Assembly: GCA_936908745.1 (NCBI GenBank)
Contig: CAKZFX010000015.1
Coordinates: 62,001-126,000, forward strand
DNA from: an uncultured Chitinophagaceae bacterium
Lineage (GTDB): Bacteria > Bacteroidota > Bacteroidia > Chitinophagales > Chitinophagaceae
DNA length: 64,000 nucleotides
Direction: 5' to 3'
In this document: positions 26,988-35,745 of the stretch, piece by piece
Layout of the letters: each line of letters opens with the position of its first letter
Position numbering within the stretch: the stretch's first letter is position 1
Made by a program: the position numbers and the translations under genes
The notes under the pieces: generated by a model
Seen by the model: the letters and a program-made list of their open reading frames with translations, nothing else
Databases searched by the model: none
Told to the model about the DNA's origin: nothing

Positions 26988-27329
26988 TTATGCTTGTTCG
27001 CTTAAGTCAAATATTTTATTCATGATGATCCATTTTTCACCGGGTTGGCTGCCGGGCAACGCTTGCTGGTATTTCCACATCAGTTGTTCCCATTCCTGCA
27101 CTTTGGCATTGCCTGCGTCGGCTGCTGATTTTTTATCAAAGCTAAAGTCATCTTCGGTTTCCATAATCATAAAAAGCCGGTTTTGCAGCCGGTATATTTC
27201 CATTTGCAAAATGCCGGAGTTTTTGATGCTGGCTGTTATTTCCGGCCATATCGCTTTATGATACGCTTCATATTCACTGATCAGCGTTGCATCGTCTTTG
27301 AGGTCAAGAGCTAATGTATAGCGTTTCAT
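26988..27329 (-). CDS. L-fucose/L-rhamnose mutarotase (RhaM family)
   Basis: A 113-residue single-domain protein of the RhaM (DUF718) dimeric ferredoxin-like family. The typical blocks are YHKAIWPEI with the conserved histidine, IYRLQNRLFMIMET, and QALPGSQPGEKWIIMNKIFDL. It interconverts the anomers of a 6-deoxy-L-sugar. In the fucose cluster, directly downstream of fucP (4-base gap), an L-fucose mutarotase role is the best guess, but the rhamnose genes are in the same leftward series and it might serve both. Confidence 0.85.
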   Translation of the reverse strand: MKRYTLALDLKDDATLISEYEAYHKAIWPEITASIKNSGILQMEIYRLQNRLFMIMETEDDFSFDKKSAADAGNAKVQEWEQLMWKYQQALPGSQPGEKWIIMNKIFDLSEQA

Positions 27330-27333
27330 AATT

Positions 27334-28599
27334 TTAAATATTTTTCGCAGGTTTTATTTGATAACCTTTCCACGCATAAAGAGCTACCACAGCAAAGCAT
27401 ATCAACGGCACAATATAACCCCACTGAATATTACCATTCGATGCATCTGAAATTTTTCCAACCAGCAGGGGAAAAAGTGCACCACCGACAATAGACATAA
27501 CAATAAAGGAAGATGCAATTTTCGTTTCTTCTCCCAAACCTTTAATACCTAAAGCAAAAATTGTAGGGAACATGATAGACATAAAGAATGGAACGGCCAT
27601 TAGTGCATAAACAGCTACATTTCCCTGCATAAAAGTTGCCGCCGCCAATAATGCAATACTGATCAGTGCATATAAACCCAGCAGCTTTTCGGGTTTAATG
27701 TACTTCATAAAAAAAGTACCTGTAAAACGACCGACCATAAACCCTACCATTGCAATCGAGCCCCATTTAAAAGCTGCTTCCTTTTCAGGCATATCAGTCA
27801 CATATTTTGAAAACCGGATAAAAAAGCTACCTACACATACCTGTGCGCCCACATAAAAAAATTGCGCTATAACAGCCCATCTGACGTGACTATGTTTCAA
27901 CACAGAAAAAGAAAAGGACTGTTTTTCATCAGAAGTAGTTGTTTTCTGCCCCTCCGGCAGTTTCGTCACTAAGAATAATGCCATCAATAAAAAAACAAGC
28001 ACCGCAATAACAAGATAAGGAATGCGGACAGTATCAGCTTCCGCATGCAGGTAAGTTGACAATGTGCCTGCCGCTTCCATTTGTTTTAGTTGTTCAGGTG
28101 TGTATTCAACACCTGATAATATCAGTTGCCCCCCAACAATCGGAGCAACAAACGCTCCCACCCCATTAAAAGATTGTGCAAAGTTCAGGCGTTGCTCAGA
28201 AGTATTTTCATCTCCCAATTTAGTAATATAAGGATTGGCTACTGTTTCCAGGAAGGTGGCGCCGCTTGCAATAATGAACAATGCTATAAGAAAGTAAGAA
28301 TAGTTTAGCGAAGATGCCGCAGGCAAAAATAATAATGTGCCTGCACCGTACAATAGTAAGCCAAAGATGATACCCTTCTTGTACCCGTATTTGTGCATAA
28401 ACCATCCGGCAGGCAATGCAATACTGAAGTAGGCTAAATAAACAGCCGTATCAATAAATGCGGATTGTGTGTCCGACAACTGGCAGGCTTTTTTTAAATG
28501 CGGAATTAGTATCGGGTTGATATTATGGAGGAATGCCCACAGGAAAAACAGGCTTGTTACAAGTATAAAAGGCAGCAGGTAAGGGTTCTTTTTGCTCAT
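27334..28599 (-). CDS. fucP: L-fucose:proton symporter
   Basis: An MFS permease of 421 residues of the FucP type. LVTSLFFLWAFLHNINPILIP marks the first helix, and FNGVGAFVAPIVGG, GATFLETVANPYIT and GRFTGTFFMKYI are all characteristic. I use the ATG at 28599 (MSKKNPYLLPF). An upstream in-frame start at 28680 would add a charged segment overlapping the preceding gene and is not credible. It imports L-fucose with protons and lies in the middle of the fucose gene set. D-arabinose or L-galactose uptake is possible as a side activity. Confidence 0.92.
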   Translation of the reverse strand: MSKKNPYLLPFILVTSLFFLWAFLHNINPILIPHLKKACQLSDTQSAFIDTAVYLAYFSIALPAGWFMHKYGYKKGIIFGLLLYGAGTLLFLPAASSLNYSYFLIALFIIASGATFLETVANPYITKLGDENTSEQRLNFAQSFNGVGAFVAPIVGGQLILSGVEYTPEQLKQMEAAGTLSTYLHAEADTVRIPYLVIAVLVFLLMALFLVTKLPEGQKTTTSDEKQSFSFSVLKHSHVRWAVIAQFFYVGAQVCVGSFFIRFSKYVTDMPEKEAAFKWGSIAMVGFMVGRFTGTFFMKYIKPEKLLGLYALISIALLAAATFMQGNVAVYALMAVPFFMSIMFPTIFALGIKGLGEETKIASSFIVMSIVGGALFPLLVGKISDASNGNIQWGYIVPLICFAVVALYAWKGYQIKPAKNI

Positions 28600-28609
28600 G
28601 GCTGTTGGT

Positions 28610-29623
28610 TTATTCCATTTCCACCATCGCCTTGATAACCCCTGTTGCGGGCAGGCTGTAGGATGGGAAGGAAGTGGCAAGATCGTTGAACGAAACGCTG
28701 TGTGTAATAAATGAAAAAGGATTTATTTTTTTAGTTCGTATGCTTTCTATCACATATTCAAAATCACTACGGGTGGCGTTGCGGCTGCTCATCAGCGTGG
28801 CTTCCCGCTTGTGAAATTCGGGATGGCTGAAACTGATGGCTTCTTTCTGCAAACCCACCAGCACATACCGTGCGCCATGCGCCATATATTGAAAGGCATT
28901 GTTTATTGCCTTCAGGCTGCCCGTGGCATCAATCACTACGGTAGGCATATCGTTATTCGTTATGTCCCGCAATTTTTCCTGTGCATTCTCCGATACAGGA
29001 TTAAGTGTATATTTGACACTTAATTTATTCCGGCAAAACGCCAGCCGCCCGTCATTTACATCCATCACGATCACTTCTGCTCCGGCCAGCCTGGCAAATT
29101 CAATAATGCCCAACCCGATCGGACCTGCACCTGCTACCAATACAAACTCACCGGGTTTTACATCCGCCCTTGCCACCGCATGTGCCCCGATAGCCAACGG
29201 CTCCACGAGTGCAAGTTCGTCCACACTTAGCCCATTGCTTTTTACCAATGAATAAGAAGGAACGGCGAGGTATTCACGCATACCGCCATCCACATGCACA
29301 CCACAAACATTGATCGATGTGCAGCAGTTGGGTTTCCCATTCCGGCAGGCGATACAAACGCCGCAATTAAAGTAAGGGATGAAGGTGACCAGTTCGCCGT
29401 TTGTAAAATCCGGATTATCCGTTTCCACGATTTCAGCCGCCAGTTCATGTCCTAAGATGCGTGGATAACTGAAGTAAGGTTGTGTGCCTTCAAAAGCATG
29501 AAGATCTGTACCACAAAGACCGATGCGTTTTATTTTTAGTAGTGTCTGACCCGGCTCACGCACAGGCTGCGGCTGTTCCGCATATTCCAGTAAACCGGGC
29601 CGTGTGCATACCAATGTTTTCAT
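28610..29623 (-). CDS. Zinc-dependent alcohol/sugar dehydrogenase (MDR family)
   Basis: A 337-residue medium-chain dehydrogenase. The catalytic zinc ligands are Cys in GLCGTDLHAFEG and His-Glu in LGHELAAE. The structural zinc lobe has four cysteines (CGVCIACRNGKPNCC), and the Rossmann motif is GAGPIGLG. It is related to sorbitol, galactitol and L-gulonate dehydrogenases. Located between lldD and fucP, it may be a second L-fucose dehydrogenase or act on another polyol or acid of the pathway. The precise substrate is not evident. The 67-base gap upstream carries palindromes that could be an internal control site. Confidence 0.75.
   Translation of the reverse strand: MKTLVCTRPGLLEYAEQPQPVREPGQTLLKIKRIGLCGTDLHAFEGTQPYFSYPRILGHELAAEIVETDNPDFTNGELVTFIPYFNCGVCIACRNGKPNCCTSINVCGVHVDGGMREYLAVPSYSLVKSNGLSVDELALVEPLAIGAHAVARADVKPGEFVLVAGAGPIGLGIIEFARLAGAEVIVMDVNDGRLAFCRNKLSVKYTLNPVSENAQEKLRDITNNDMPTVVIDATGSLKAINNAFQYMAHGARYVLVGLQKEAISFSHPEFHKREATLMSSRNATRSDFEYVIESIRTKKINPFSFITHSVSFNDLATSFPSYSLPATGVIKAMVEME
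29001..29023. promoter_or_regulatory. Palindrome resembling the araB operator, inside the MDR gene
   Basis: TTAAGTGT (29001-29008), a seven-base spacer ATATTTG and ACACTTAA (29016-29023) form perfect eight-base arms. The core TGTATATTTGACA has the same TGT-N3-TTTG-ACA layout as the araB and galM sites. It is within coding sequence, so it may be coincidence or a roadblock-type AraR site. Confidence 0.3.
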
Positions 29624-29637
29624 CGTCTTTTATTTAA

Positions 29638-29692
29638 GCAATAAAGTTATTGCACAATATACGTCATGGTTCGTGTCAATGAACCATGGTTC
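29638..29692. promoter_or_regulatory. Two palindromes between lldD and the MDR dehydrogenase
   Basis: GCAATAAAGTTATTGC (29638-29653) is a perfect palindrome. At 29666-29692 three copies of the half-site GAACCAT alternate in direction: ATGGTTC, eight bases, then the perfect 12-base palindrome GAACCATGGTTC, which overlaps the lldD stop codon. In a 67-base gap this density suggests an operator or RNA-processing signal ahead of the MDR-fucP genes. No -7 box was found. Confidence 0.45.
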
Positions 29693-30839
29693 AGCTTATT
29701 AAATGATTAGGAAAATCGTTCACTGTTTTACAACAAACCTGTTCCATCACCTGCTGCAATTGTGTTTTCAAAATACCAATGGCGTGATCCCCGCCTTTGT
29801 TGCCCAGCGCAGCCACACTATACATGAACGTTCGTCCCATAAATGTAAAGTCAGCGCCACTTGCCATCGCCCTTGCCACATCCGGACCAGAGCGAAGCCC
29901 GCTGTCAATCATTATTTTCAATTGCCCTTTATATTTATTTATAATAGGTGACAAAGATTTGATAGACGATTGCCCGGCATCCAGTTGACGGCCGCCGTGG
30001 TTGGAAACAATCACCCCGTCAATGCCGAGGCGCCGCGCCATTTCCACATCTTCGGGAGCAGCCACACCTTTCAGCACCAGTTTACCTTTCCACATATCAC
30101 GGATCGGTTTAATTTTTTCCTCATTCAACCGGCCGGAAAATGTTTTGTTCATATAGGCCCCGAGTTGCTTCATGTTAAGCCCTTTTGGCATATACGGTTT
30201 CATATTTGCAAACGCAGGTTGCCCATGAACTAATGTGCGTAAGGCCCAATGTGGTCGTCCCATTACCTGGATAATATTGCGTAATGTCATCCGTGGTGGC
30301 ATTGCCAGGCCATTACGTATATCCCTTGGTCGAAAACCAAAAGTTGGAACATCGGATAATATGACAAGCACCGGCACTTGCGCCGCTTCGGCACGTTTGA
30401 TAATGCTGTCACGTATCTCGTCTTCTGCGGGGTGATACAATTGAAACCATGCACGGCCTTCTGTCAGTTCACTTACCCGCTCAATGGACGAAGTGGTAAC
30501 GGTGCTTAAAATAAAAGGAATATTATGCGCATGCGCCGCTTTAGCCAAAATCTCCGGTGCATTCGGCCACATCAAGCCCTGCAAACCTACGGGTGCAATA
30601 CCAAACGGTGCATCATAGACATGACCAAAGAGCTCTGTTTTCATATCTGAAACAGTATGCTTTGTCAGGTAGTAAGGTTGCAGTTCCACCTCTCTCAGCT
30701 CTGCAGTATTCTTAATCAAATTAACATCTTCATTACAACCGCCATCCAAATATTCAAATGCAAAACGGGGTATTTTACGTTTCGCTTTTTTTATAAGATC
30801 ATCCACAGACGGGTAAGCTGTATTATAGTTCCACTTCAT
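29691..30839 (-). CDS. lldD: FMN-dependent L-lactate dehydrogenase/oxidase-type enzyme
   Basis: A 382-residue alpha-hydroxy-acid-oxidising flavoprotein. The TIM barrel contains APVGLQGLMWPNAPEI, LSTVTTSSIE, FQLYHPAEDE, the catalytic histidine in VSNHGGRQLDAG, and the FMN phosphate site IDSGLRSGPDVARAMASGAD. It oxidises L-2-hydroxy acids, most often L-lactate to pyruvate. It sits exactly between the fucose and rhamnose genes, both of which are predicted to make L-lactate, so an L-lactate dehydrogenase role is strongly favoured. Gaps to its neighbours are 18 and 67 bases. Electron acceptor (quinone or oxygen) cannot be read from the sequence. Confidence 0.82.
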   Translation of the reverse strand: MKWNYNTAYPSVDDLIKKAKRKIPRFAFEYLDGGCNEDVNLIKNTAELREVELQPYYLTKHTVSDMKTELFGHVYDAPFGIAPVGLQGLMWPNAPEILAKAAHAHNIPFILSTVTTSSIERVSELTEGRAWFQLYHPAEDEIRDSIIKRAEAAQVPVLVILSDVPTFGFRPRDIRNGLAMPPRMTLRNIIQVMGRPHWALRTLVHGQPAFANMKPYMPKGLNMKQLGAYMNKTFSGRLNEEKIKPIRDMWKGKLVLKGVAAPEDVEMARRLGIDGVIVSNHGGRQLDAGQSSIKSLSPIINKYKGQLKIMIDSGLRSGPDVARAMASGADFTFMGRTFMYSVAALGNKGGDHAIGILKTQLQQVMEQVCCKTVNDFPNHLIS

Positions 30840-30857
30840 CGTATTCTGTGTTAATAG

Positions 30858-32237
30858 TTATTTTACTGCCTGCACAGATGAGGCATAGCGTTCGAGGTGA
30901 ATAATATTTGTTGGCAACGGCTTCTTATTCCAATGCGGGTGAATGGCCATCGCTGCACCTAAGGCCGAAGCTTGTGCCACCGAAGCCGCATATACTTCTG
31001 TACCGGGAAAAGCATTGGCCAGCATCCGCATATAAACGGGATTTTTTCCAAAACCACCGTCCACATAGATCCGCTTCACTGCTGTATCTTTTTTTACGAG
31101 GTTGGTGCTTCGCACCTGTTGCTCCATGATGTCGGCAATCAGTTGATGATAGGCTTCTTCGTATGCTTTATACGCTGATAAATCTCTTGTCGCAAATTTC
31201 GACTGGCTTACCATTGCCGTTTGCTGCACTTTGTGCATGGATGGCGGCGGGTAATGGTATTTAGCCAGCAATGTTTCATCTGCTTTTACCTGCTTGTAAT
31301 AGTCCTCTGTTGTGTTAAAATGTTGCGCCAATCTTTTTATGGCCTGCTCATGTTCATAACCGGCAAACAGCCTCGCTGCTTTCACCGCGTTGCCTTTATA
31401 CGATAAGTAACAAAGACAATCCTGGTGCAATTCATAATCGGTCAGGAAATGATGATTAAAAGGATTGAGACTGATACACCATGTGCCGGTAGATAGTAAG
31501 ATAAACGGTTCAGCCGTCGCTGTGAAATAAGGAATCAACGCTGCGGAACTATCATGTAAACCCACGCCCACAGGAATATCATTGACTGTCCCGGCTATAT
31601 CTGTGCCTGGAATAACCGGCGGCAGTTTTTCTTCCATACCTTCTTCTTTCACCCAGCTATGGTATTTGCCGGATGTAAAGTTCCATAGGTTGGTATGACA
31701 ACCCACACTTGTTATATCCGTAGCAGGTTTTCCGCCCAATACATAACTCAGGTATTGTGGCAGGTGCAACGCATATTTTATTTTTTTAAATATTTCGGGC
31801 TGTTCATTTTTTACCCGGTACAGTTGCATACCCGAATTGAGGCTGCCCAATACCGGCGAAGCAGTTTGCTTGGCAAAACGGCTTTCACCTCCGTAGCTAT
31901 CGTAAAATGTTTTTTGTAAAGCAGCGGGATAAGGTTTCAGGTAGTTGTAGAGAGGCAATAAGATTTCGCCTTTTTCATCCAAATAAACAAAGCTTGCACC
32001 GTAGGCGGAGAAGTTAACCGCTTTGATTGTATAAGCTTCATTCGCTGTTAAAGTGGCAAAGCTTTCTTTTATCCAGCAGGTCAGCGCCTGCACATCTTCA
32101 CAGGCAAAGCCATCTTCATCGGTTATTTCAGCAAAGGGTTTGCTTTCCTCGTGGAGCAATTGATACGCCTCGTCAAACAGCAATAACTTTTTATTCGTTT
32201 TGCCCACATCAAATATTGCTATAACCGCCTTACTCAT
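30858..32237 (-). CDS. rhaB: FGGY-family kinase, probable L-rhamnulokinase
   Basis: A 459-residue FGGY carbohydrate kinase with a nucleotide-binding start (VIAIFDVGKTNKKLLLFD), mid-domain GVGLHDSSAALIPYF, LLSTGTWCISLNPF, and the C-terminal IYVDGGFGKNPVYMRML. It is a divergent branch of rhamnulokinase-like proteins. Its ATG follows the stop of the rhamnose isomerase gene directly, and an aldolase/dehydrogenase fusion is next upstream, so phosphorylation of L-rhamnulose at C1 is the obvious role. Cytoplasmic. L-fuculokinase is less likely, as the fucose genes here follow a non-phosphorylative route. Confidence 0.82.
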   Translation of the reverse strand: MSKAVIAIFDVGKTNKKLLLFDEAYQLLHEESKPFAEITDEDGFACEDVQALTCWIKESFATLTANEAYTIKAVNFSAYGASFVYLDEKGEILLPLYNYLKPYPAALQKTFYDSYGGESRFAKQTASPVLGSLNSGMQLYRVKNEQPEIFKKIKYALHLPQYLSYVLGGKPATDITSVGCHTNLWNFTSGKYHSWVKEEGMEEKLPPVIPGTDIAGTVNDIPVGVGLHDSSAALIPYFTATAEPFILLSTGTWCISLNPFNHHFLTDYELHQDCLCYLSYKGNAVKAARLFAGYEHEQAIKRLAQHFNTTEDYYKQVKADETLLAKYHYPPPSMHKVQQTAMVSQSKFATRDLSAYKAYEEAYHQLIADIMEQQVRSTNLVKKDTAVKRIYVDGGFGKNPVYMRMLANAFPGTEVYAASVAQASALGAAMAIHPHWNKKPLPTNIIHLERYASSVQAVK

Positions 32238-33512
32238 TTATAGTCCTGTGGAAATGGAGTTTACTCCTCTTTCCTTCGTTAGTTGCTGTCTTATTTTTTC
32301 TTCCCGGTAAAATTGCAGCGGGCTGATCACCGCACCGCTTCTTAAACGTGCTTCGGCCACGAGGCTGCGCACATCGGTATGAAATGTATTTTTTAAAATC
32401 TCCTGCGCCGCCACCACATCGTTTTGTTCCTGCGCTTCATTCAGCTTTTTCCTGTCCACCAGCAGTGCATGCGCATACGCCATCATTATCGCTTCCACAG
32501 ATTGTAATAAATCTTCCAGCGGGTCTTTAACATTGTGCGACGCATCTATCATCCAGCCCAGGTCTGTGGCGTGGTTCATTCCTCTTGCGTCCATGCCTTC
32601 CACCAGTTCATTAAAGATGAGGAATAACTGGTAAGGTTTGATGCTGCCGACTGTCAGGTCATCGTCTCCATATTTGCTGTCGTTAAAATGGAATCCCGCC
32701 AGTTTGCCTTCCATTAATAATAAAGAAACGATCTGTTCAATATTTGCATTCGGCAAATGGTGGCCGAGATCAACCAATGTGTAGGCTTTATCGCCAAGCT
32801 TGTTGGCATATAAAAGAGATTGTCCCCAATCGCCTACGGTGGTTGAATAAAAATTAGGTTCAAAGGCTTTGTATTCCACAAACAGTTTCCAGTTGCCGGG
32901 CAAAGCCGCATATATTTCCTGCAAGCTTTCCAATGTATTCTGAAAGGCTTTCCTGAAATTCAGTTGCCCGGGAAAACAGCTGCCATCTGCCAGCCATACG
33001 GTCAATGATTCAGAGCCGAGTTCAACCCCGTGTTTGATCACTTCAATGTTGTGATCAATTGCTTGCTTGCGTACGGCTTTGTTTACATTTTGTAAAGAAC
33101 CAAATTTATACGTGTGCGTTGCTCCCGGCTGATCTTGAAAGGTATTAGAGTTAACGGCATCAAATTTTAAATCCAGTTCGGCCGCCAGCTTTTTAATAGT
33201 TGCATAGTCGCTGGGAATATCCCATGGAATATGCAATGAAACCGCACCGCTTGATTTATTGAGAGCATGTAATAAGCCGACATCTTCCAGTTTTTGTTCC
33301 AGCGTAGCCGGTTCACCCGGACCTGCAAAACGGCCAAAACGTGTTCCGCCCGTTCCCAGGGCCCATGAAGGGATCGCCACCTGGAAAGCCACCAGCTTTT
33401 CAATGATCGCCTCTGCATTTTCAATCTCTGTTTTGGCAAAGTCAAATCGTTGCTGGTGCTTTGAAAGATATTTATCGTTATGCGTATCTATTTGTTTTTT
33501 GTCAATCCTCAT
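32238..33512 (-). CDS. rhaI: L-rhamnose isomerase (RhaI type)
   Basis: A 424-residue TIM-barrel isomerase of the Pseudomonas stutzeri RhaI type, distinct from E. coli RhaA. Key segments are LGTGGTRFGRFAGPGEP, VDLGHHLPNANIEQ, LAGFHFNDSKYGDDDLTVG (metal ligands) and the NHATDLGWMIDASHN region. It converts L-rhamnose to L-rhamnulose. The start chosen is the ATG at 33512 (MRIDKKQIDTHN), preceded by AAAAAGGATGA, rather than a TTG 33 bases upstream. The gene abuts rhaB without a gap. Confidence 0.9.
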   Translation of the reverse strand: MRIDKKQIDTHNDKYLSKHQQRFDFAKTEIENAEAIIEKLVAFQVAIPSWALGTGGTRFGRFAGPGEPATLEQKLEDVGLLHALNKSSGAVSLHIPWDIPSDYATIKKLAAELDLKFDAVNSNTFQDQPGATHTYKFGSLQNVNKAVRKQAIDHNIEVIKHGVELGSESLTVWLADGSCFPGQLNFRKAFQNTLESLQEIYAALPGNWKLFVEYKAFEPNFYSTTVGDWGQSLLYANKLGDKAYTLVDLGHHLPNANIEQIVSLLLMEGKLAGFHFNDSKYGDDDLTVGSIKPYQLFLIFNELVEGMDARGMNHATDLGWMIDASHNVKDPLEDLLQSVEAIMMAYAHALLVDRKKLNEAQEQNDVVAAQEILKNTFHTDVRSLVAEARLRSGAVISPLQFYREEKIRQQLTKERGVNSISTGL

Positions 33513-33600
33513 TTCATCCTTTTTTATCTGACTTAAAATGTGCAATGCCTAAGTTACAGTAATACTCAATGCACAATGTTCAATTCTCCATATTCAATAA

Positions 33601-35724
33601 CTAACGATAAAAGCCCATTGCAACGCCACCGTCCACATTCAGCGCATTGCCGGTTGATTTGTTGAGCAAGCCGCCTACAAATGCAAAACAGGCATTGGCA
33701 ATATCGTCGGGCAAAATAATCTCATTCAGCAGTGTTCTTTTTGCATAGTAAGCAGGCAATTCCTCCACTGTGATGCCATACGCCTTTGCACGGCCTTCGG
33801 CCCAGCCGCCCGCCCAGATATTGCTATCGGCGATCACAGCGTCAGGGTTCACGGTGTTCACACGGATCTTATCGGCACCTACTTCGGCGGCCATCAATCT
33901 TGTCAGGTGTGCCTGTGCAGCTTTGGCAGAACCATAGCCCGGGTTATTAGGTCCGGCCACCACGGCGTTTTTGGAAACGATATTGATGATATCGCCGCCA
34001 AATCCTTGTTTGCGCATTACTTCAATTCCTTTTTGTGAAACGATGAACTGGCCTTTTACCAAAATATCATAGAGCCTGTCCCACTCTTCGAGTGTATGTT
34101 CCGCAATGGATTTTGAAATACTGATACCTGCGTTGTTGATGATGATATCAACACCGCCAAATGCCAGGCAGGCTTCGGCCATCGCTTTTTCAATGCTGGC
34201 AGCATCGGTTACATTGAGCAACGTATTTGCCACGGCATCTTTGCCAAATTGTTTAATAAATTCTTCCTTTGCGCCATTCAGACGTTCTTCGTTAATATCA
34301 TTCAGCACCACGCAAGCGCCTTCTTCTGCAAATTTTTTGGCGATAGCCTTACCAATACCTCCGGCGCTGCCCGTGATCAGTGCGATGCGTCCGCTCAGTG
34401 ATTTGGGTTTAGGCATGCGTTGCAGCTTCGCTTCTTCCAGCAACCAGTATTCGATGTTAAATGCTTCCTGTCTTGGCAACGATGTATATTCAGACACGGC
34501 TTCCGCCCCTCTCATCACATTGATGGCATTGATATAAAATTCTGCCGCCACCCGTGCCGTTTGTTTGTCTTTTGAAAAAGTAAACATCCCTACACCGGGA
34601 TATAAGATCACCACCGGGTTGGCATCACGGATAGCCGGGCTGTTGGGGTGTTTGCAGGTTTCATAGTAGTCTGCATACATTTTGCGGTATTCTTCAAACT
34701 GAGGTTGCAGTTTTTCTTTCAGTGCTTTTGTATCGCTGATATCATCCGCAGGCGCAAGGTTTACTACCAGCGGTGAAATTTTTGTGCGCAGGAAATGGTC
34801 AGGGCAACTTGTACCCAGCGGCGCTAGTTTTTCCAGGTCATTCGAGTTGATAAATTGTAGTACACGGTCATCATCCGTAAAATGGCCAAGCATTTTTGTT
34901 TTAGAAGAACAAAAACCTCTCAGTACCGGTGCTAAGGCAGCAGCTTTTGCCAGCCTTTCTTCTTTTGGCAATGATTGTATTTTTTGCCCGCCAAATATTT
35001 CACCTTTTTTCCCATAGTTGTCTTCAAGGTATTGCGCACAGCGTTCAATCACTTCGAGTGTATTGATATAGCTTTCATATGCCGTGTCGCCCCATGTAAA
35101 CAAACCATGTGAGCCGAGCATGATGCCACGGATGCCGGGATTTTCATCCAGGCATTGTTTCAATTTCAATCCCAGATCAAAGCCGGGCTTCTGCCATTCC
35201 ACCCAGCCAATGCTGCCGTTGAATAATTCCTGTGTGATCTTTTTTCCATCCTTTGCCGCCGCAATCGCAATTGCCGCATCGGGATGTAAATGGTCAATAT
35301 GTTTGAATGGTAAAAAGCCATGCAATGGTGTATCAATGGAAGGTGCTTTGGAAGCTAAATCATAAATGCAATGGTTAAAAAGTTCCACCATTTCATCTTC
35401 ATGTTCAATGCCACGGTAAATATTTTTCAGACTTCTCAACCGGTCCACATACAAAGCAGCCAGCCCGTTTCTTTTCATCGTGCCGAGGTCGCCGCCGCTG
35501 CCTTTTACCCACATGATCTCTGTTTCCTGCCCTGTCAGCGGGTCTTTGGCCATCGCTTTGCAACTCGTGTTGCCGCCACCATAGTTGGTAAGCCGCAGGT
35601 CGGCGCCCAACAAGTTGGAGCGATATACCAATAACGCCACTTCATCACCCGCCATTGAAGCCGCTTTTTCATTATCCCACAAATAACTTACATGCTTAAA
35701 TGTTTTTGCACCTGCTGTTGTCAT
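33601..35724 (-). CDS. rhaEW: Bifunctional rhamnulose-1-phosphate aldolase / lactaldehyde dehydrogenase
   Basis: A 707-residue fusion. Residues 1 to about 410 are a class II aldolase domain with the zinc-binding HGFLPFKHIDHLHPD and GSHGLFTWGDT. Residues about 440-707 are an SDR domain with TGSAGGIGKA, NNAG, and YGSAKAA. This architecture is the RhaEW (YuxG-type) enzyme, which splits rhamnulose-1-phosphate to DHAP and L-lactaldehyde and oxidises the latter to L-lactate. It is flanked by rhaT (21-base gap) and rhaI. The fusion replaces separate RhaD and lactaldehyde enzymes and explains the lldD gene downstream. Confidence 0.92.
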   Translation of the reverse strand: MTTAGAKTFKHVSYLWDNEKAASMAGDEVALLVYRSNLLGADLRLTNYGGGNTSCKAMAKDPLTGQETEIMWVKGSGGDLGTMKRNGLAALYVDRLRSLKNIYRGIEHEDEMVELFNHCIYDLASKAPSIDTPLHGFLPFKHIDHLHPDAAIAIAAAKDGKKITQELFNGSIGWVEWQKPGFDLGLKLKQCLDENPGIRGIMLGSHGLFTWGDTAYESYINTLEVIERCAQYLEDNYGKKGEIFGGQKIQSLPKEERLAKAAALAPVLRGFCSSKTKMLGHFTDDDRVLQFINSNDLEKLAPLGTSCPDHFLRTKISPLVVNLAPADDISDTKALKEKLQPQFEEYRKMYADYYETCKHPNSPAIRDANPVVILYPGVGMFTFSKDKQTARVAAEFYINAINVMRGAEAVSEYTSLPRQEAFNIEYWLLEEAKLQRMPKPKSLSGRIALITGSAGGIGKAIAKKFAEEGACVVLNDINEERLNGAKEEFIKQFGKDAVANTLLNVTDAASIEKAMAEACLAFGGVDIIINNAGISISKSIAEHTLEEWDRLYDILVKGQFIVSQKGIEVMRKQGFGGDIINIVSKNAVVAGPNNPGYGSAKAAQAHLTRLMAAEVGADKIRVNTVNPDAVIADSNIWAGGWAEGRAKAYGITVEELPAYYAKRTLLNEIILPDDIANACFAFVGGLLNKSTGNALNVDGGVAMGFYR

Positions 35725-35745
35725 ATTCTCAGTTTTAAATCTTTT

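Noticed and set aside
28600..28680. Upstream start for fucP
   Set aside because: It would overlap the MDR gene by over 70 bases and add a charged, non-family segment before the first helix.
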